Origin: Neptunicella sp048268085
GTDB lineage: Bacteria > Pseudomonadota > Gammaproteobacteria > Enterobacterales > Alteromonadaceae
Direction of reading: 5' to 3'
Length of the DNA stretch: 64,000 nt
Assembly (NCBI RefSeq): GCF_048268085.1
Contig: NZ_JBLWWF010000008.1
Coordinates: 62,001-126,000 of the forward strand
The translations under genes were made by a program, and so were the position numbers. Below the pieces are notes generated by a model. That model was not told the DNA's origin. It saw only the letters and a list, made by a program, of their open reading frames with translations, and searched no databases. Positions 54,283 through 63,860 of the stretch are shown in pieces. Each line of letters starts with the position of its first letter. Within the stretch, counting starts at the first letter, position 1.

Positions 54283-55584
54283 TTAAGCCTGTTTGTTCAT
54301 GATCTCATCAAATGGCGTTTCAACTTCAGTCACTTGAGCAGACTCAAGGATTAAATCGATAGCTTGATCTTCTAAGGCAACATTTTGCATTTGTTGCATC
54401 ATTTCTTTATTTGACTTGTAGTATTCAATAACTTCTTGTGGATCTTCGTAAGCAGAGGCAGCCGTTTCAATCATGCTGTCTACACGAGCGCTATCCACTT
54501 TCAATTCGTTTTGCTTGATCACTTCACCTAGCAATAAACCGATGCTAACGCGACGCTCTGCATTTTCTTTAAACAGATCCGCAGGTAATTCAGGCATGTT
54601 ACCGCCTTGCTGAGCACCAAAACGCTGAATGGCTTGCTGGCGCAGTACATCAATTTCTTGCTCAATCAATGCTTTTGGTACATCTACCTTATTGGCATTT
54701 AACAAACCGGTTAAGACTTGCTCTTTAATACGGGCTTTCAGGTTTTGCGTTAATTCGCGATCCATATTCTTACGGACTTCCGCTTTCAACTCTTTAACAC
54801 CGCCGTCTTCTACACCGAATAATTTAGCAAATTCGTCGTCCAGTTTTGGCAAGTTTAACGCTTCAACTTTCTTCACTGTAATAGTGAAGCTGGCCGCTTT
54901 ACCCTTTAATTTTTCTGCATGGTAGTCATCAGGGAAATTCACTTCTACAGTGACTTCTTTACCCGCTTTGGTGCCGACGATACCTTCTTCAAATCCAGGG
55001 ATCATGCGACCTTTACCCATTTCCAAAGTGAAGTCTTCGGCTTTTCCACCTTCAAACTCTTCACCGTCAATGGTACCAACAAAATCGATGGTCACTTGAT
55101 CATCTTCTTTTGCAGCGCGTTTTACTTCGCTCCAGCTAGCATGCTGTTTACGCAAAGTTTCCATCATGTTTTTAACGTCATCAGCGTTGATTTTAACAAC
55201 GGGTTTTTCAACTTTGATGGTGTCTAAATCTTTTAATTCAACTTCAGGATAAACTTCAAAAGAGGCAACAAATTCCAGACTCTCACCGTCCACATCTTTT
55301 TTCAGTTCAAAAGTAGGTGCACCGGCTGGAGTCAACTTTTCCTGCATAATGGCTTGATAAAAGTTACGTTGCATGACTTCACCAGAGACTTCCTGACGAA
55401 CGGCTTCACCATAACGCTTTTGAATTACCTTGACCGGTACTTTACCCGGACGGAAACCATTAATACGTTGAGTTTTTGCTAATTGTTGCAAACGTGCTTT
55501 AACCGCGGAATCAATATTTTCCGCTTCGACCGTAATAGTCAGACGGCGTTCTAAACCTTGAGTCGTCTCAACTGAAACTTGCAT
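54283..55584 (-). CDS. tig: Trigger factor
   Basis: A 433-residue ribosome-bound chaperone. The N-terminal ribosome-binding domain carries FRPGKVP (about residues 44-50, the GFRxGKxP signature), the FKBP-type isomerase domain spans about 155-245 (EDDQVTIDFVGTIDGEEFEGGKAEDF in part), and the C-terminal helical arms follow. Length and domain order are standard. It precedes clpP-clpX-lon, as in most gammaproteobacteria, and is preceded by a tRNA operon. Confidence 0.97.
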   Translation of the reverse strand: MQVSVETTQGLERRLTITVEAENIDSAVKARLQQLAKTQRINGFRPGKVPVKVIQKRYGEAVRQEVSGEVMQRNFYQAIMQEKLTPAGAPTFELKKDVDGESLEFVASFEVYPEVELKDLDTIKVEKPVVKINADDVKNMMETLRKQHASWSEVKRAAKEDDQVTIDFVGTIDGEEFEGGKAEDFTLEMGKGRMIPGFEEGIVGTKAGKEVTVEVNFPDDYHAEKLKGKAASFTITVKKVEALNLPKLDDEFAKLFGVEDGGVKELKAEVRKNMDRELTQNLKARIKEQVLTGLLNANKVDVPKALIEQEIDVLRQQAIQRFGAQQGGNMPELPADLFKENAERRVSIGLLLGEVIKQNELKVDSARVDSMIETAASAYEDPQEVIEYYKSNKEMMQQMQNVALEDQAIDLILESAQVTEVETPFDEIMNKQA

Positions 55585-55765
55585 TCTTATACCTCAATGA
55601 TGCGTGCTAACACGCTTAAATTAGTCATTCATTTACTGGATTAGATATATTGCCACAAGGCAATGGAAGCTAAACCGAATATCACAATCGCTGTGAATGA
55701 CACTTGACCAGAAAAAAGACGCAACATTATACCGATAGGTTTTAAGTGAGTCGAGCCGAAATCAG

Positions 55766-55785
55766 AAAAAAAAGCCGTTAGGGCT
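55766..55785 (-). terminator. Intrinsic terminator of the tRNA operon
   Basis: AGCC (55773-55776) pairs with GGCT (55782-55785) around CTAAC on the minus strand, and eight T follow. It lies about 85 bp after the last tRNA-Pro. The rest of the 55585-55868 gap shows no gene and should hold the tig promoter. Confidence 0.65.
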
Positions 55786-55868
55786 GAATTAATCAATAAA
55801 TAATCAGGAAATGCGTCTTTCGGAGCAGACTAAACTGAAGAAACCAACATCGCTACAGGAGATAAAGA

Positions 55869-55945
55869 TGGTCGGTGAGACAGGATTTGAACCTGCGACC
55901 CCTTGGACCCAAACCAAGTGCGCTACCAAACTGCGCTACTCACCG
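55869..55945 (-). tRNA. tRNA-Pro (anticodon TGG), copy 2
   Basis: A complete cloverleaf: acceptor CGGTGAG / CTCACCG, D-loop GTAGCGCAGTTTGGTAGC, anticodon loop TTTGGGT (TGG), T-arm CGCAGGTTCAAATCCTG. The CCA end is encoded. It is identical in sequence to the tRNA-Pro at 56278-56354 and is the last gene of the operon. Confidence 0.97.
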
Positions 55946-55965
55946 AAAATATTCAATCTAAAACA

Positions 55966-56050
55966 TGGTGCGGAAGGAGAGACTTGAACTCTCACGCCCG
56001 AAGGCACTGGAACCTAAATCCAGCGTGTATACCAATTTCACCACTTCCGC
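55966..56050 (-). tRNA. tRNA-Leu (anticodon TAG)
   Basis: Class II tRNA with a long variable arm (TGCCTTCGGGCG), acceptor GCGGAAG / CTTCCGC, anticodon loop TTTAGGT (TAG) and encoded CCA. Fourth in the operon. Confidence 0.96.
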
Positions 56051-56057
56051 GAAAAAA

Positions 56058-56133
56058 TGGGGTGGACGATGGGGCTTGAACCCACGACAACCGGAATCAC
56101 AATCCGGGGCTCTACCAACTGAGCTACGCCCAC
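56058..56133 (-). tRNA. tRNA-His (anticodon GTG)
   Basis: Acceptor GTGGGCG / CGTCCAC with one G-U pair, anticodon loop with GTG, T-arm GTGGGTTCAAGCCCCAT, encoded CCA; the residue before the 5' end is G, as needed for the histidine-specific G-1. Third in the operon. Confidence 0.96.
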
Positions 56134-56170
56134 CATAGAGGTGTTTACTTTGAACTGCGGCAACGCACAA

Positions 56171-56247
<77 letters not shown>

Positions 56248-56277
56248 ATTTTGAAGCACCTGCACAGTTTAAGCAAG

Positions 56278-56354
56278 TGGTCGGTGAGACAGGATTTGAA
56301 CCTGCGACCCCTTGGACCCAAACCAAGTGCGCTACCAAACTGCGCTACTCACCG
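56278..56354 (-). tRNA. tRNA-Pro (anticodon TGG), copy 1
   Basis: Same sequence as the copy at 55869-55945, with complete cloverleaf and CCA. First gene of the operon, so the unit reads Pro-Arg-His-Leu-Pro. Confidence 0.97.
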
Positions 56355-56401
56355 CCTTTTAAAGCTAGTAACGACGATGTCTCTGCCGTTATGGGAGGCG
56401 C

Positions 56402-56430
56402 ATATTACCCACTTGCTTTTAGGCCGTCAA
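56402..56430 (-). promoter_or_regulatory. Strong sigma-70 promoter of the tRNA operon
   Basis: On the minus strand TTGACG and TAATAT with an exact 17-bp spacer, followed by a GC-rich discriminator (GCGCC), the arrangement of stringently controlled stable-RNA promoters. It starts about 40 bp before the first tRNA-Pro. Confidence 0.85.
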
Positions 56431-56601
56431 ACACTTTTTCGAGGAAAAAGTTTAAATGCTCAGTTTTACAGCAATGTGGACAAATCATCGACTACCTTAG
56501 TGACAAAATGAGCCAGATAATGGTGATTGCGTTGCCTGCCTGCGCGAGACTATGTGACAATAGCGCATTGAATTTTAATTGACGAGTAGAAAATACCTAT
56601 C

Positions 56602-57456
56602 ATGCCAGCACAAATTATTGATGGAAAACTGATTGCCAAACAAGTTCGGATGACGGTTGCTGAACACGTGAAATCCATTGTTTCATCAGGTAAACGGGCT
56701 CCTGGGCTAGCTGTAGTGTTAGTGGGTGGCGATCCTGCATCACAAGTTTATGTTGGAAGTAAACGTCGTGCCTGTGATGAAGTCGGCTTCGTTTCAAAAT
56801 CTTACGATATGCCAGCTAATACCAGCCAACAAGAACTGTTAGAGCTGATTGATACACTTAATCAGGATAGTGAAATCGACGGGATTTTGGTGCAGTTACC
56901 CTTACCGGCTGGTCTAGATGCCAGTGAAATTCTAGAGCGTATTCATCCGCAAAAAGATGTAGATGGTTTTCATCCCTATAATATTGGTCGATTGGCAGAA
57001 CGCATGCCCGCCCTTCGCCCCTGTACCCCAAAGGGAATAATGACCCTGATTGAATCGAGTAAACGCCCGATAAAAGGTTTGGATGCCGTCGTGGTTGGCG
57101 CATCAAATATTGTTGGGCGACCAATGAGTCTGGAATTACTGATTGCCGGGTGTACAACCACGGTATGCCATAAATTCACTAAAGATTTACAGGCTCATGT
57201 GAGCCGCGCAGACTTATTAGTAGTGGCAGTAGGTAAAGCCGAATTTATCCCCGGTGAGTGGATCAAACCTGGTGCGATAGTCATCGATGTCGGCATTAAC
57301 CGGATCGATAACGGCAGTTTAGTCGGTGATGTGGAATACGCGGTTGCTAGTGAACGCGCTGGCTGGATCACACCAGTACCGGGCGGTGTCGGCCCGATGA
57401 CGGTTGCCAGTTTGATTGAAAATACCCTCGAAGCTTACGTTAAATACCACTCTTAA
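56602..57456 (+). CDS. folD: Methylenetetrahydrofolate dehydrogenase/cyclohydrolase
   Basis: A 284-residue bifunctional enzyme interconverting 5,10-methylene- and 10-formyl-tetrahydrofolate with NADP. Motifs: VGGDPASQVYVGSKRRACDEVGF (catalytic Lys in SKRRAC, residues 51-56), DGILVQLPLPAG, the Rossmann VVVGASNIVGRPM and C-terminal PVPGGVGPMTVASL. It links with the glycine cleavage system in one-carbon metabolism, though the genes are far apart here. Monocistronic, ending at a shared hairpin. Confidence 0.97.
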   Translation: MPAQIIDGKLIAKQVRMTVAEHVKSIVSSGKRAPGLAVVLVGGDPASQVYVGSKRRACDEVGFVSKSYDMPANTSQQELLELIDTLNQDSEIDGILVQLPLPAGLDASEILERIHPQKDVDGFHPYNIGRLAERMPALRPCTPKGIMTLIESSKRPIKGLDAVVVGASNIVGRPMSLELLIAGCTTTVCHKFTKDLQAHVSRADLLVVAVGKAEFIPGEWIKPGAIVIDVGINRIDNGSLVGDVEYAVASERAGWITPVPGGVGPMTVASLIENTLEAYVKYHS

Positions 57457-57467
57457 ACCGATTGATT

Positions 57468-57492
57468 AAAGAGCCAGAAAAACTGGCTCTTT
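57468..57492. terminator. Bidirectional terminator between folD and the NhaC-family gene
   Basis: AAAGAGCCAG / CTGGCTCTTT with loop AAAAA, perfect 10-bp stem. The transporter's stop codon (57491-57493 on the minus strand) overlaps one arm. Confidence 0.85.
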
Positions 57493-58834
57493 AATTCGTT
57501 TCTAGTGGTTCGGCTTTTCGCTGCATTAAATATTGCCAAATAAAACTGGCCAAGGTCACCACAGCCAATACATAGCAATAAAAGGCGTAAGGAATCACCT
57601 CTACCGGTGAAATGGAAAAACTCGCTCCAAGCAATAATAACTGCGCCCCGTAAGGCAATATCCCCTGTAACACACATGCAAATATATCCAGCAGACTGGC
57701 CGCTTGTTTAGCCTCAATTTGACCTTGCTGGGCCAACTCTTTGGCCGTATCACCTGCTACAATGATCGCCACGGTATTATTTGCCACACAAGCATTAACA
57801 CAGCTAATCAATGTAGCAATGCCTAGTGAATAACCTAGCTTGGGAGGTAACGAAGAGGCCTTAACTAACTGAGCGATTTTGGTCACTAAAAAGGTTAGCC
57901 CGCCTTGTCGACGCATTAATTCAGATAAACCGCCTAACAATAACGACAAGATGAACACTTCCTGCATCTGGGTGAACCCGGCATAAATATCTTTACCCAG
58001 AGATACGAGTTGGTAGTCCCCAACCCCAACCCCCAGCAAGGCACTACTAATAATTCCCACGGTTAATACCGCAAATACATTTAACCCGGCAATGGCCAGC
58101 ACTAAAATCAATAGATAAGGTACTACCAACATCAGATTTTCACTTTCCGTTGCCTCCAATATTGCCGGTTTCCCTAACACAAAGAGTAAAATTAAAACCA
58201 GTGTGGCTGCGGGTAACGCCAACACCAGATTGGCTTTAAATTTATCTTTCATTTCACAGCCTTGAGTGCGCGTCGCCGCAATCGTGGTATCCGATATAAT
58301 CGATAAATTGTCACCAAAAATAGCCCCACTGACCAACACGCCAGCCATTAATGGTAAAGCAATACCTGCACTTTCTGCCACACCAACGGCAACCGGTGCC
58401 AACGCGGCTAAAGTCCCCATCGAAGTTCCCATGGCAGTGGCAATAAATGCCGCAATTAAGAACAGTCCAGGCAAAATGAATTGCGCGGGAATTAACTGCA
58501 ATCCAATAGCCACCGTGGCATCCACCCCGCCAGAGGCTTTAGCGACCGCCGAAAATGCCCCTGCCAACAAGTAGATCATGCACATGGTAATGATATTGCT
58601 GTGACCGGCTCCTTTAACAAATTGCTCTACCGTATTATTCAGACTCTGTTTGGATAACCAGAACGCCAATAATATAGCCGGTAATAACGCGGCCGGTGCC
58701 GGCAATTGATAGAAGGCATACTCCACCCCTTGTGACTGGAAATAAAAACCCGAGCCTAGAAAGAGGCAAAGAAAAGTCAATAAAGGCAGTAAAGCCAGTT
58801 TACCGGAAGAGGTTGTTTGCATTTCGCTTACCAT
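57491..58834 (-). CDS. NhaC-family Na+/H+ antiporter
   Basis: A 447-residue inner-membrane protein with about eleven hydrophobic segments. The family's core SGAIFGDNLSIISDTTIAATRTQG (residues about 187-210) and ISCVNACVANNTVAIIVAGDTAKEL (quoted by position about 345-369) are well conserved; these unwound-helix regions carry acidic ion-binding residues. It would exchange protons for sodium or a small solute; the substrate of this subgroup is not certain. ATG 58834 and the slightly later ATG 58822 are both possible starts. Confidence 0.85.
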   Translation of the reverse strand: MVSEMQTTSSGKLALLPLLTFLCLFLGSGFYFQSQGVEYAFYQLPAPAALLPAILLAFWLSKQSLNNTVEQFVKGAGHSNIITMCMIYLLAGAFSAVAKASGGVDATVAIGLQLIPAQFILPGLFLIAAFIATAMGTSMGTLAALAPVAVGVAESAGIALPLMAGVLVSGAIFGDNLSIISDTTIAATRTQGCEMKDKFKANLVLALPAATLVLILLFVLGKPAILEATESENLMLVVPYLLILVLAIAGLNVFAVLTVGIISSALLGVGVGDYQLVSLGKDIYAGFTQMQEVFILSLLLGGLSELMRRQGGLTFLVTKIAQLVKASSLPPKLGYSLGIATLISCVNACVANNTVAIIVAGDTAKELAQQGQIEAKQAASLLDIFACVLQGILPYGAQLLLLGASFSISPVEVIPYAFYCYVLAVVTLASFIWQYLMQRKAEPLETN

Positions 58835-58978
58835 GGACGTTTAGACGTCTGGAATTCTATCTTTTATTGGTGCATTAGCCAAGCGAAATACCATTATTGA
58901 GAGTATCCAAACACTGGTTTAAACGGTTATCTTTGTGACAGGGCTTGATAATCGGTTTTGTGATCAACTGAACAACTT

Positions 58979-59767
58979 TCAGTCTGTCTGCTCGGCCAAC
59001 TCCCCGGTGACAATCATATTGTAAGGTTCTAATTGCGGGATACTGGCGCGAAGTTGATCTTCAACACTATCCAAACGTTTCATTTTTTCACAGAACCATT
59101 TGGCTTTTTTACGCAAAGTTTGCGCTTTAGGACCCACTTGACGCTCTATCTCAGCCCCCATGGTTTCCAAGCGAATAGATAAATCTTCCATGCGTTTTTC
59201 AATTCTGCTATCACCGTCACTGGTCAACCCGCCAATCGCCGATAAAATTCCTCCCAATGAGGTATTGATAGCATGTTCAATTTCTTCTTCCATCTGCACG
59301 TCCACCAATAAATCAACGTCTTCCAGACCTCGTGGACCAATATAATAATAATCTTCGGTATGAATAAACTTTTTACCTACCTTACGTTTAACCCGTTTTA
59401 ACGCTCCTTTTAAGCGCTGATAACTATTATGATCTTCACCGACCAAGCCTAAATAGACGTTTTCCACGGTACTGATTGCCAAATCTACCCCTTCAGTCGC
59501 CAATAAAATCATTTTTGGCATAGAATAGTGAATACCTTCAGACAGCTCTTTGAGTAGGGCTGATTGTTGCTCGGTTAAGGTAATCCATTCTCCTTTTACA
59601 ATGAGCTGATCATCACCGTTTATTTGATACAGGGTACGATCATCCTGCATTACCCGAATCTGGTTTTGGTTAACCAGAATCCCCTGCTGCAAATCCACCT
59701 CGCATTTAAACTCGGCTAAACAGCTGAAACTAATCGTACTCAACAAAAGTAAAACAAATTTGAACAT
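58979..59767 (-). CDS. DUF2884 (YggN-like) secreted protein
   Basis: A 262-residue protein with a signal peptide (residues 1-18, MFKFVLLLLSTISFSCLA). It follows the YggN/DUF2884 layout: CEVDLQQGILVNQNQIRVMQ near the start, DQLIVKGEWITLTEQQ, then a helical region and a C-terminal WFCEKMKRLDSVEDQLRASIPQLEPYNM segment (in parts). The family is periplasmic and of unknown function. It stands alone between the antiporter and the DUF1566 pair. Confidence 0.85.
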   Translation of the reverse strand: MFKFVLLLLSTISFSCLAEFKCEVDLQQGILVNQNQIRVMQDDRTLYQINGDDQLIVKGEWITLTEQQSALLKELSEGIHYSMPKMILLATEGVDLAISTVENVYLGLVGEDHNSYQRLKGALKRVKRKVGKKFIHTEDYYYIGPRGLEDVDLLVDVQMEEEIEHAINTSLGGILSAIGGLTSDGDSRIEKRMEDLSIRLETMGAEIERQVGPKAQTLRKKAKWFCEKMKRLDSVEDQLRASIPQLEPYNMIVTGELAEQTD

Positions 59768-59857
59768 TTAAAGGGTTTCCATCACGACGCTAAGCTAATT
59801 GTGACTCGAACCATACAGAAGAGAAAGAATAATAAGACTAGCAGGTTAAAAACTACG

Positions 59858-60367
59858 CTAGTCTGCGTTTCTGACTAGTCGTACATAGGGAAATAACGTT
59901 TTTTGTTTAATCGAATTACTTCCATTAAAAAAAGCCACTACCCAGGCTCGTTGTCCATCCATCATCGACGGTGTTGAGGTCCAGAAATCATCAGAAGGCG
60001 TATTCGGGAAAATGCTACTATTAATTGATGGCCGCACACATTGACGTTCTACAATAGTATTGAGTTCCTTCATATTGGGTAGCCGCCAGCCGGTCTGATT
60101 TTGATAAACATAACCATAAGCCAGTTGCAGTGCTTGCTGCCATGTAAGTGGCTTAGGATCGCCCAAACAGCTTCCTTGTGCCGCATTCCATTGCTGACCG
60201 ATAGCACAGCGCATCCACATTAAGCGGGTGGTGGTGTCCGTCACCAGTCCACCTGCCATGATTTCAAAATTATCTTCAGGGGCGGTTTCATCGATGTCAT
60301 TCTGACAACTGGCCAAAACAGTGTGGGTTAATAATGAGCTGATCATAAATATTGCGATTTTTAACAT
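59858..60367 (-). CDS. Exported DUF1566 domain protein
   Basis: A 169-residue protein with a signal peptide (about residues 1-19, ending in VLA) followed by one DUF1566 domain. It shows DTTTRLMWMRCAIGQQW, WQQALQLAYGY, GWRLPNMKELNTIVE, FWTSTP and the closing FPYVRLVRN. DUF1566 is related to the C-lectin-like/FGE-type fold and is common in surface proteins. Its start is 1 nt from the stop of the upstream DUF1566 lipoprotein, so they are coupled and likely act together. Confidence 0.85.
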   Translation of the reverse strand: MLKIAIFMISSLLTHTVLASCQNDIDETAPEDNFEIMAGGLVTDTTTRLMWMRCAIGQQWNAAQGSCLGDPKPLTWQQALQLAYGYVYQNQTGWRLPNMKELNTIVERQCVRPSINSSIFPNTPSDDFWTSTPSMMDGQRAWVVAFFNGSNSIKQKTLFPYVRLVRNAD

Positions 60368-60368
60368 A

Positions 60369-62078
60369 TTAACGCCCTGCCCTGACTAATCTGACACTTG
60401 CCGCGACCGACTTATTTAAAAAGTTATCGTTCCCCGTGGCGAAATCAACCGCCCATGCATTTTGCGCTTCACCATCAACGGCACCATCAGCACTAGGATT
60501 ACTGCTCCAATACCAAATGGGGGCGGTCAGCCCTGCACTCGTAAAAGGAAAATAAGTGGTATCCACTAACGGTGAGGTGGTTTTGCCTAAATGCAAAATA
60601 GACAGCAATTCATCATGATTCGGTAACCGCCAATCATAAAAACCACATAGACCTATTGCATTGATCGCCGCAACATAAGCGCTGGTATTGCATTGAGCAA
60701 TATTACACGTTGTTCCTGCCCCGTTTAACGTTCCGTCTACGCCACCATTATTGGTTTGCTGGTACCATGAATAACGATAGCTATTATTACTGTAACCAAC
60801 GCCCTGATGTTTGACCTCCCATACCAGCCCGGTGACATTATCTCTGACACAGCGCCATGGTTGATTGACGTCATCCACTTCATCACCAATGTTATCCAAT
60901 CGGGTAAAATCAAAGCCTTGTGATCCCCTGCCCGCCTTATCAAGCAAACCATTACTGGCGGCACTATCGCGCCCCGTATCGCCATCCTGGCCGGGATAAT
61001 CCGCCTGGATCACGGTGGAATTACTACTACCATTACCACGCAATACCACTCCGGTATCATTGCGATGTTCAACCTGACGAGGAATAATCAACACATCCAC
61101 GCTGTCTTCAACCTGATGTCCAAGCGCGTCAGTAACCTGCAACGTGAATGTCGCCACATTCGATGCAGAGACTTTGGGTGCAATAGCATAGGTCACCGCC
61201 TGATTTTGGGCATTAATTAACGGGGCTAAAGAAGAATCATTTAACCAACGGTATTCTAATGGCAAAGCGTTGGAATTGACGCTAGCGGCCGTTCCCGCCA
61301 ACAAAATTGATTCACCACTGACGACGGTATTATTCACTCCCGCATCCACTTCAGGCAGAGTATCGCTGGCAGCCAATACGTTTAAGGTTATTTGAGTTGT
61401 ATCGGTGGCACCTTCAACATCGGTGACGGTCAGCGAGAAAACCAGTTCGGTGGCCGGATCTCGCACCGGTGCGGTAAAACTAAGACTATCACCATCCAGA
61501 CTTAATCCCTGTAACACATCCACACCGCTGATTTGTTGCCATCGCCAATTGGCTATCGGATTGTCATCCAAGGTATTATCAGGATCCTGACTAGCGCTGC
61601 CATCCAGCACAATACTTGCTCCGGCTGGAAATTGATGCGAGTCAAAACCATCCATCTGATTAACACCAATAACAGCTTCGGGGGAGCTATTAACTGGCAG
61701 AACGTCGACGTCCACTTGATCACTCGCCACATTCCCATTGCCATCGGTTACTGTAACAGTAAAACGATACGTGACGGATTCGGTGGTAGCAGGGGCAATA
61801 AAACTGGCATCCGCTGCACTACTATCAGCCTGATTAATATCAAGTTCAGGCGTAACAGTCCAAGCGTAACTTAATTCTGTCGTTTGACCATTAGCCGTTG
61901 CAGTCAATGATGCACTGACGCCTTCGCTAATAGAGAAGTCATCCATCGCGACGATGCTGATGAGGGATTGTGGTGGAGGTTCAACCGTATCACTACTGAG
62001 TAATTTATCACCTGAACAGGCGGCTAGGACGATACAATTAACCAAAACAATTAGGCCGCGACAAATAAACTTCAACAT
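60369..62078 (-). CDS. Lipoprotein with Ig/PKD-like repeats and DUF1566 domain
   Basis: A 569-residue lipoprotein (lipobox LAAC, Cys21). After a short linker come about three PKD/cadherin-like beta-sandwich repeats (residues about 40-330). Each has a turn like TVTDGNGNVASDQVDVDV, SLTVTDVEGATDTTQITLNV or TLQVTDALGHQVEDSVDVLI, typical of K319L-type proteins. The C-terminal DUF1566 domain (about 385-569) has GLVWEVKHQG, WRLPNHDELLSI and VRLVRAGR. It looks like an anchored adhesin or matrix protein. It leads the two-gene unit with the small DUF1566 protein. Confidence 0.85.
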   Translation of the reverse strand: MLKFICRGLIVLVNCIVLAACSGDKLLSSDTVEPPPQSLISIVAMDDFSISEGVSASLTATANGQTTELSYAWTVTPELDINQADSSAADASFIAPATTESVTYRFTVTVTDGNGNVASDQVDVDVLPVNSSPEAVIGVNQMDGFDSHQFPAGASIVLDGSASQDPDNTLDDNPIANWRWQQISGVDVLQGLSLDGDSLSFTAPVRDPATELVFSLTVTDVEGATDTTQITLNVLAASDTLPEVDAGVNNTVVSGESILLAGTAASVNSNALPLEYRWLNDSSLAPLINAQNQAVTYAIAPKVSASNVATFTLQVTDALGHQVEDSVDVLIIPRQVEHRNDTGVVLRGNGSSNSTVIQADYPGQDGDTGRDSAASNGLLDKAGRGSQGFDFTRLDNIGDEVDDVNQPWRCVRDNVTGLVWEVKHQGVGYSNNSYRYSWYQQTNNGGVDGTLNGAGTTCNIAQCNTSAYVAAINAIGLCGFYDWRLPNHDELLSILHLGKTTSPLVDTTYFPFTSAGLTAPIWYWSSNPSADGAVDGEAQNAWAVDFATGNDNFLNKSVAASVRLVRAGR

Positions 62079-62199
62079 AACTACTTCAACCTAATCCTTT
62101 CCAGAAAATAATCTTAGTTAGTTATCGTATTCAAATTGAAATGCTTAACTGAAACCTTGGTTGGAATGTCACATAAAGTTGCTTCACACAGGGTTCTGG

Positions 62200-62694
62200 T
62201 TATTTTCCGCTGTCACGCTCCTGCATTTCACTTAAGGTGACTTGCGCTACTTCGAGCATTTTTTTACCTGCAGCAATATCGGTTACGTCGTAAACCATCA
62301 TACACATATTGTCGACCTTGCCCGTGGTGCTGGTCAGTGGTGACAAGGTAATATTCTGGTACATAAAGTCCTCACTACCGGTAATGGGACGATAATTAGG
62401 AAATTTAAATAAATAGGGGCGTTGTTCCCAAATCATAAAAGCCCGATTTTTCAGTTCAAAAACCGGCCTGGCTTTTTTGGCGAACCAGATTTGATCGATA
62501 TCCGGAAACAATTCAAATAATGACTTATCGCGAACATCGCTGGGCAACAGGCCACTGTGGCTTTCCATAAAACCGTTCCATAGTTTGACTGAATAGGATT
62601 TATCCAACACCACCAACCCCACATCGACGGTTTGCAGCATATCCATCATCCAATGAAATTCAGTTAATTCATTTAACGCATCAGCACTCATCAA
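62200..62694 (-). CDS. PAS domain signalling protein
   Basis: A 164-residue single-domain PAS protein: TVDVGLVVLDKSYSVKLWNGFMESHSG (residues about 22-48) and a C-terminal MVYDVTDIAAGKKMLEVAQ of PAS-C type, ending in a short helix. There is no output domain, so it must act on a partner, most likely the receiver-CheC protein encoded 1 nt upstream. Ligand unknown. Confidence 0.85.
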   Translation of the reverse strand: MMSADALNELTEFHWMMDMLQTVDVGLVVLDKSYSVKLWNGFMESHSGLLPSDVRDKSLFELFPDIDQIWFAKKARPVFELKNRAFMIWEQRPYLFKFPNYRPITGSEDFMYQNITLSPLTSTTGKVDNMCMMVYDVTDIAAGKKMLEVAQVTLSEMQERDSGK

Positions 62695-62695
62695 C

Positions 62696-63691
62696 TCATT
62701 CCTCTAGCCAATGGGATAACTTGTGATTCATGATCTTCATTGACTCTTCGGTCACCAGTAATACCAAATCACATTGCACATTGTACCCTTCCAAACCGTA
62801 ACTGAGTTCAATCGCCAAAGTCTTGCGCCAACGCGCTTTATTGGTAGAAATTAAATCTGAGATATTACAATGCTGCCCCAGTACCACCGGATGTCCTTGG
62901 CTGAAATGCATATCTAACTGGGTAGCAAATCCATTTAGGAACGAACCAATTAAAATATTGGCGGCATCCATCAGCATCTCCAGTTGTACCTGATCGTCCA
63001 CTTCTTCCTTAATATCCAGTATTTTAGCCACATCACCAAAGCTGGAATCACTCAGAATAAATAATGCTTCACCACAGACTCCCGGGCCGACAAACCCCTG
63101 GCAAATACCCGAGACTGAATCTTCGTCTTCGATATCCTGTAACAGCATCAATAACTCGGATACTTCAATAAGGTTTACATTAGGAATAGGCAACTTAACG
63201 AACACATTAAGCAAGCGTGCCAGATTGTCTCCCGCCTGCCCCATGGCAATATTGGCAATTTCTTGATAACAGTCACGGATTTTTGGATCGAGGCGCTGAA
63301 TTTCTTGTCGTGCTGGCAGCTCAACCTCGGTATGAATTTGATACTTTGCCAACACCTTTTCCAGCATGTCGGCTTTGACCGGCTTTTCAATAAAATCAAG
63401 TGCACCGAGCTTTTTGACCCGTTGATGGGCTTCCGGTTGAATATCACCGGAAATAACGATAGTTCGGGTATCCAACCCCAAGGTCTGGATCTGCTCTAAT
63501 ACCTGATAACCATCCATTACCGGCATATTTAAATCCAGTAATAAAAGCTGCCCTTTGCCTTCTTGCAAGGCGGTAATACCTTCCTGACCATTTTTGGCAA
63601 AATGTACTGCAACATCCCAGTCTTCGGGTAAGCTTTTCGCTACCTGCTTACGCGCCACCAGTGAATCATCACAAATTAATACCGAAAACAT
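62696..63691 (-). CDS. Response regulator with CheC-like phosphatase domain
   Basis: A 331-residue protein. The N-terminal receiver domain has Asp8-Asp9, phospho-acceptor Asp53 in LLLLDLNMPVMDG and the Lys of FIEKPVK. The C-terminal half (about 140-331) is CheC-like: DCYQEIANI fits the D-x3-E-x2-N active-site pattern, while the second copy reads EMLMDAANI, with Asp in place of Glu. A phosphatase for another receiver, fused to its own receiver, is the natural reading. It is cotranscribed with the PAS gene (1-nt gap). No chemotaxis genes are in the window. Confidence 0.85.
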   Translation of the reverse strand: MFSVLICDDSLVARKQVAKSLPEDWDVAVHFAKNGQEGITALQEGKGQLLLLDLNMPVMDGYQVLEQIQTLGLDTRTIVISGDIQPEAHQRVKKLGALDFIEKPVKADMLEKVLAKYQIHTEVELPARQEIQRLDPKIRDCYQEIANIAMGQAGDNLARLLNVFVKLPIPNVNLIEVSELLMLLQDIEDEDSVSGICQGFVGPGVCGEALFILSDSSFGDVAKILDIKEEVDDQVQLEMLMDAANILIGSFLNGFATQLDMHFSQGHPVVLGQHCNISDLISTNKARWRKTLAIELSYGLEGYNVQCDLVLLVTEESMKIMNHKLSHWLEE

Positions 63692-63860
63692 ACAGGAACA
63701 GTCCTTAGAATCAGGGTATGGTTTCCCTATAAATAGCAGTAAATTTGATACTTTCCCAATAGAATTAACTTATTGAGAATAAACGTCTTATCTACGTATC
63801 GGCAAAGAATGTGATCAGTGAAGAAAATAATAGAATAGAAGATGATATTAACGAACGGGT

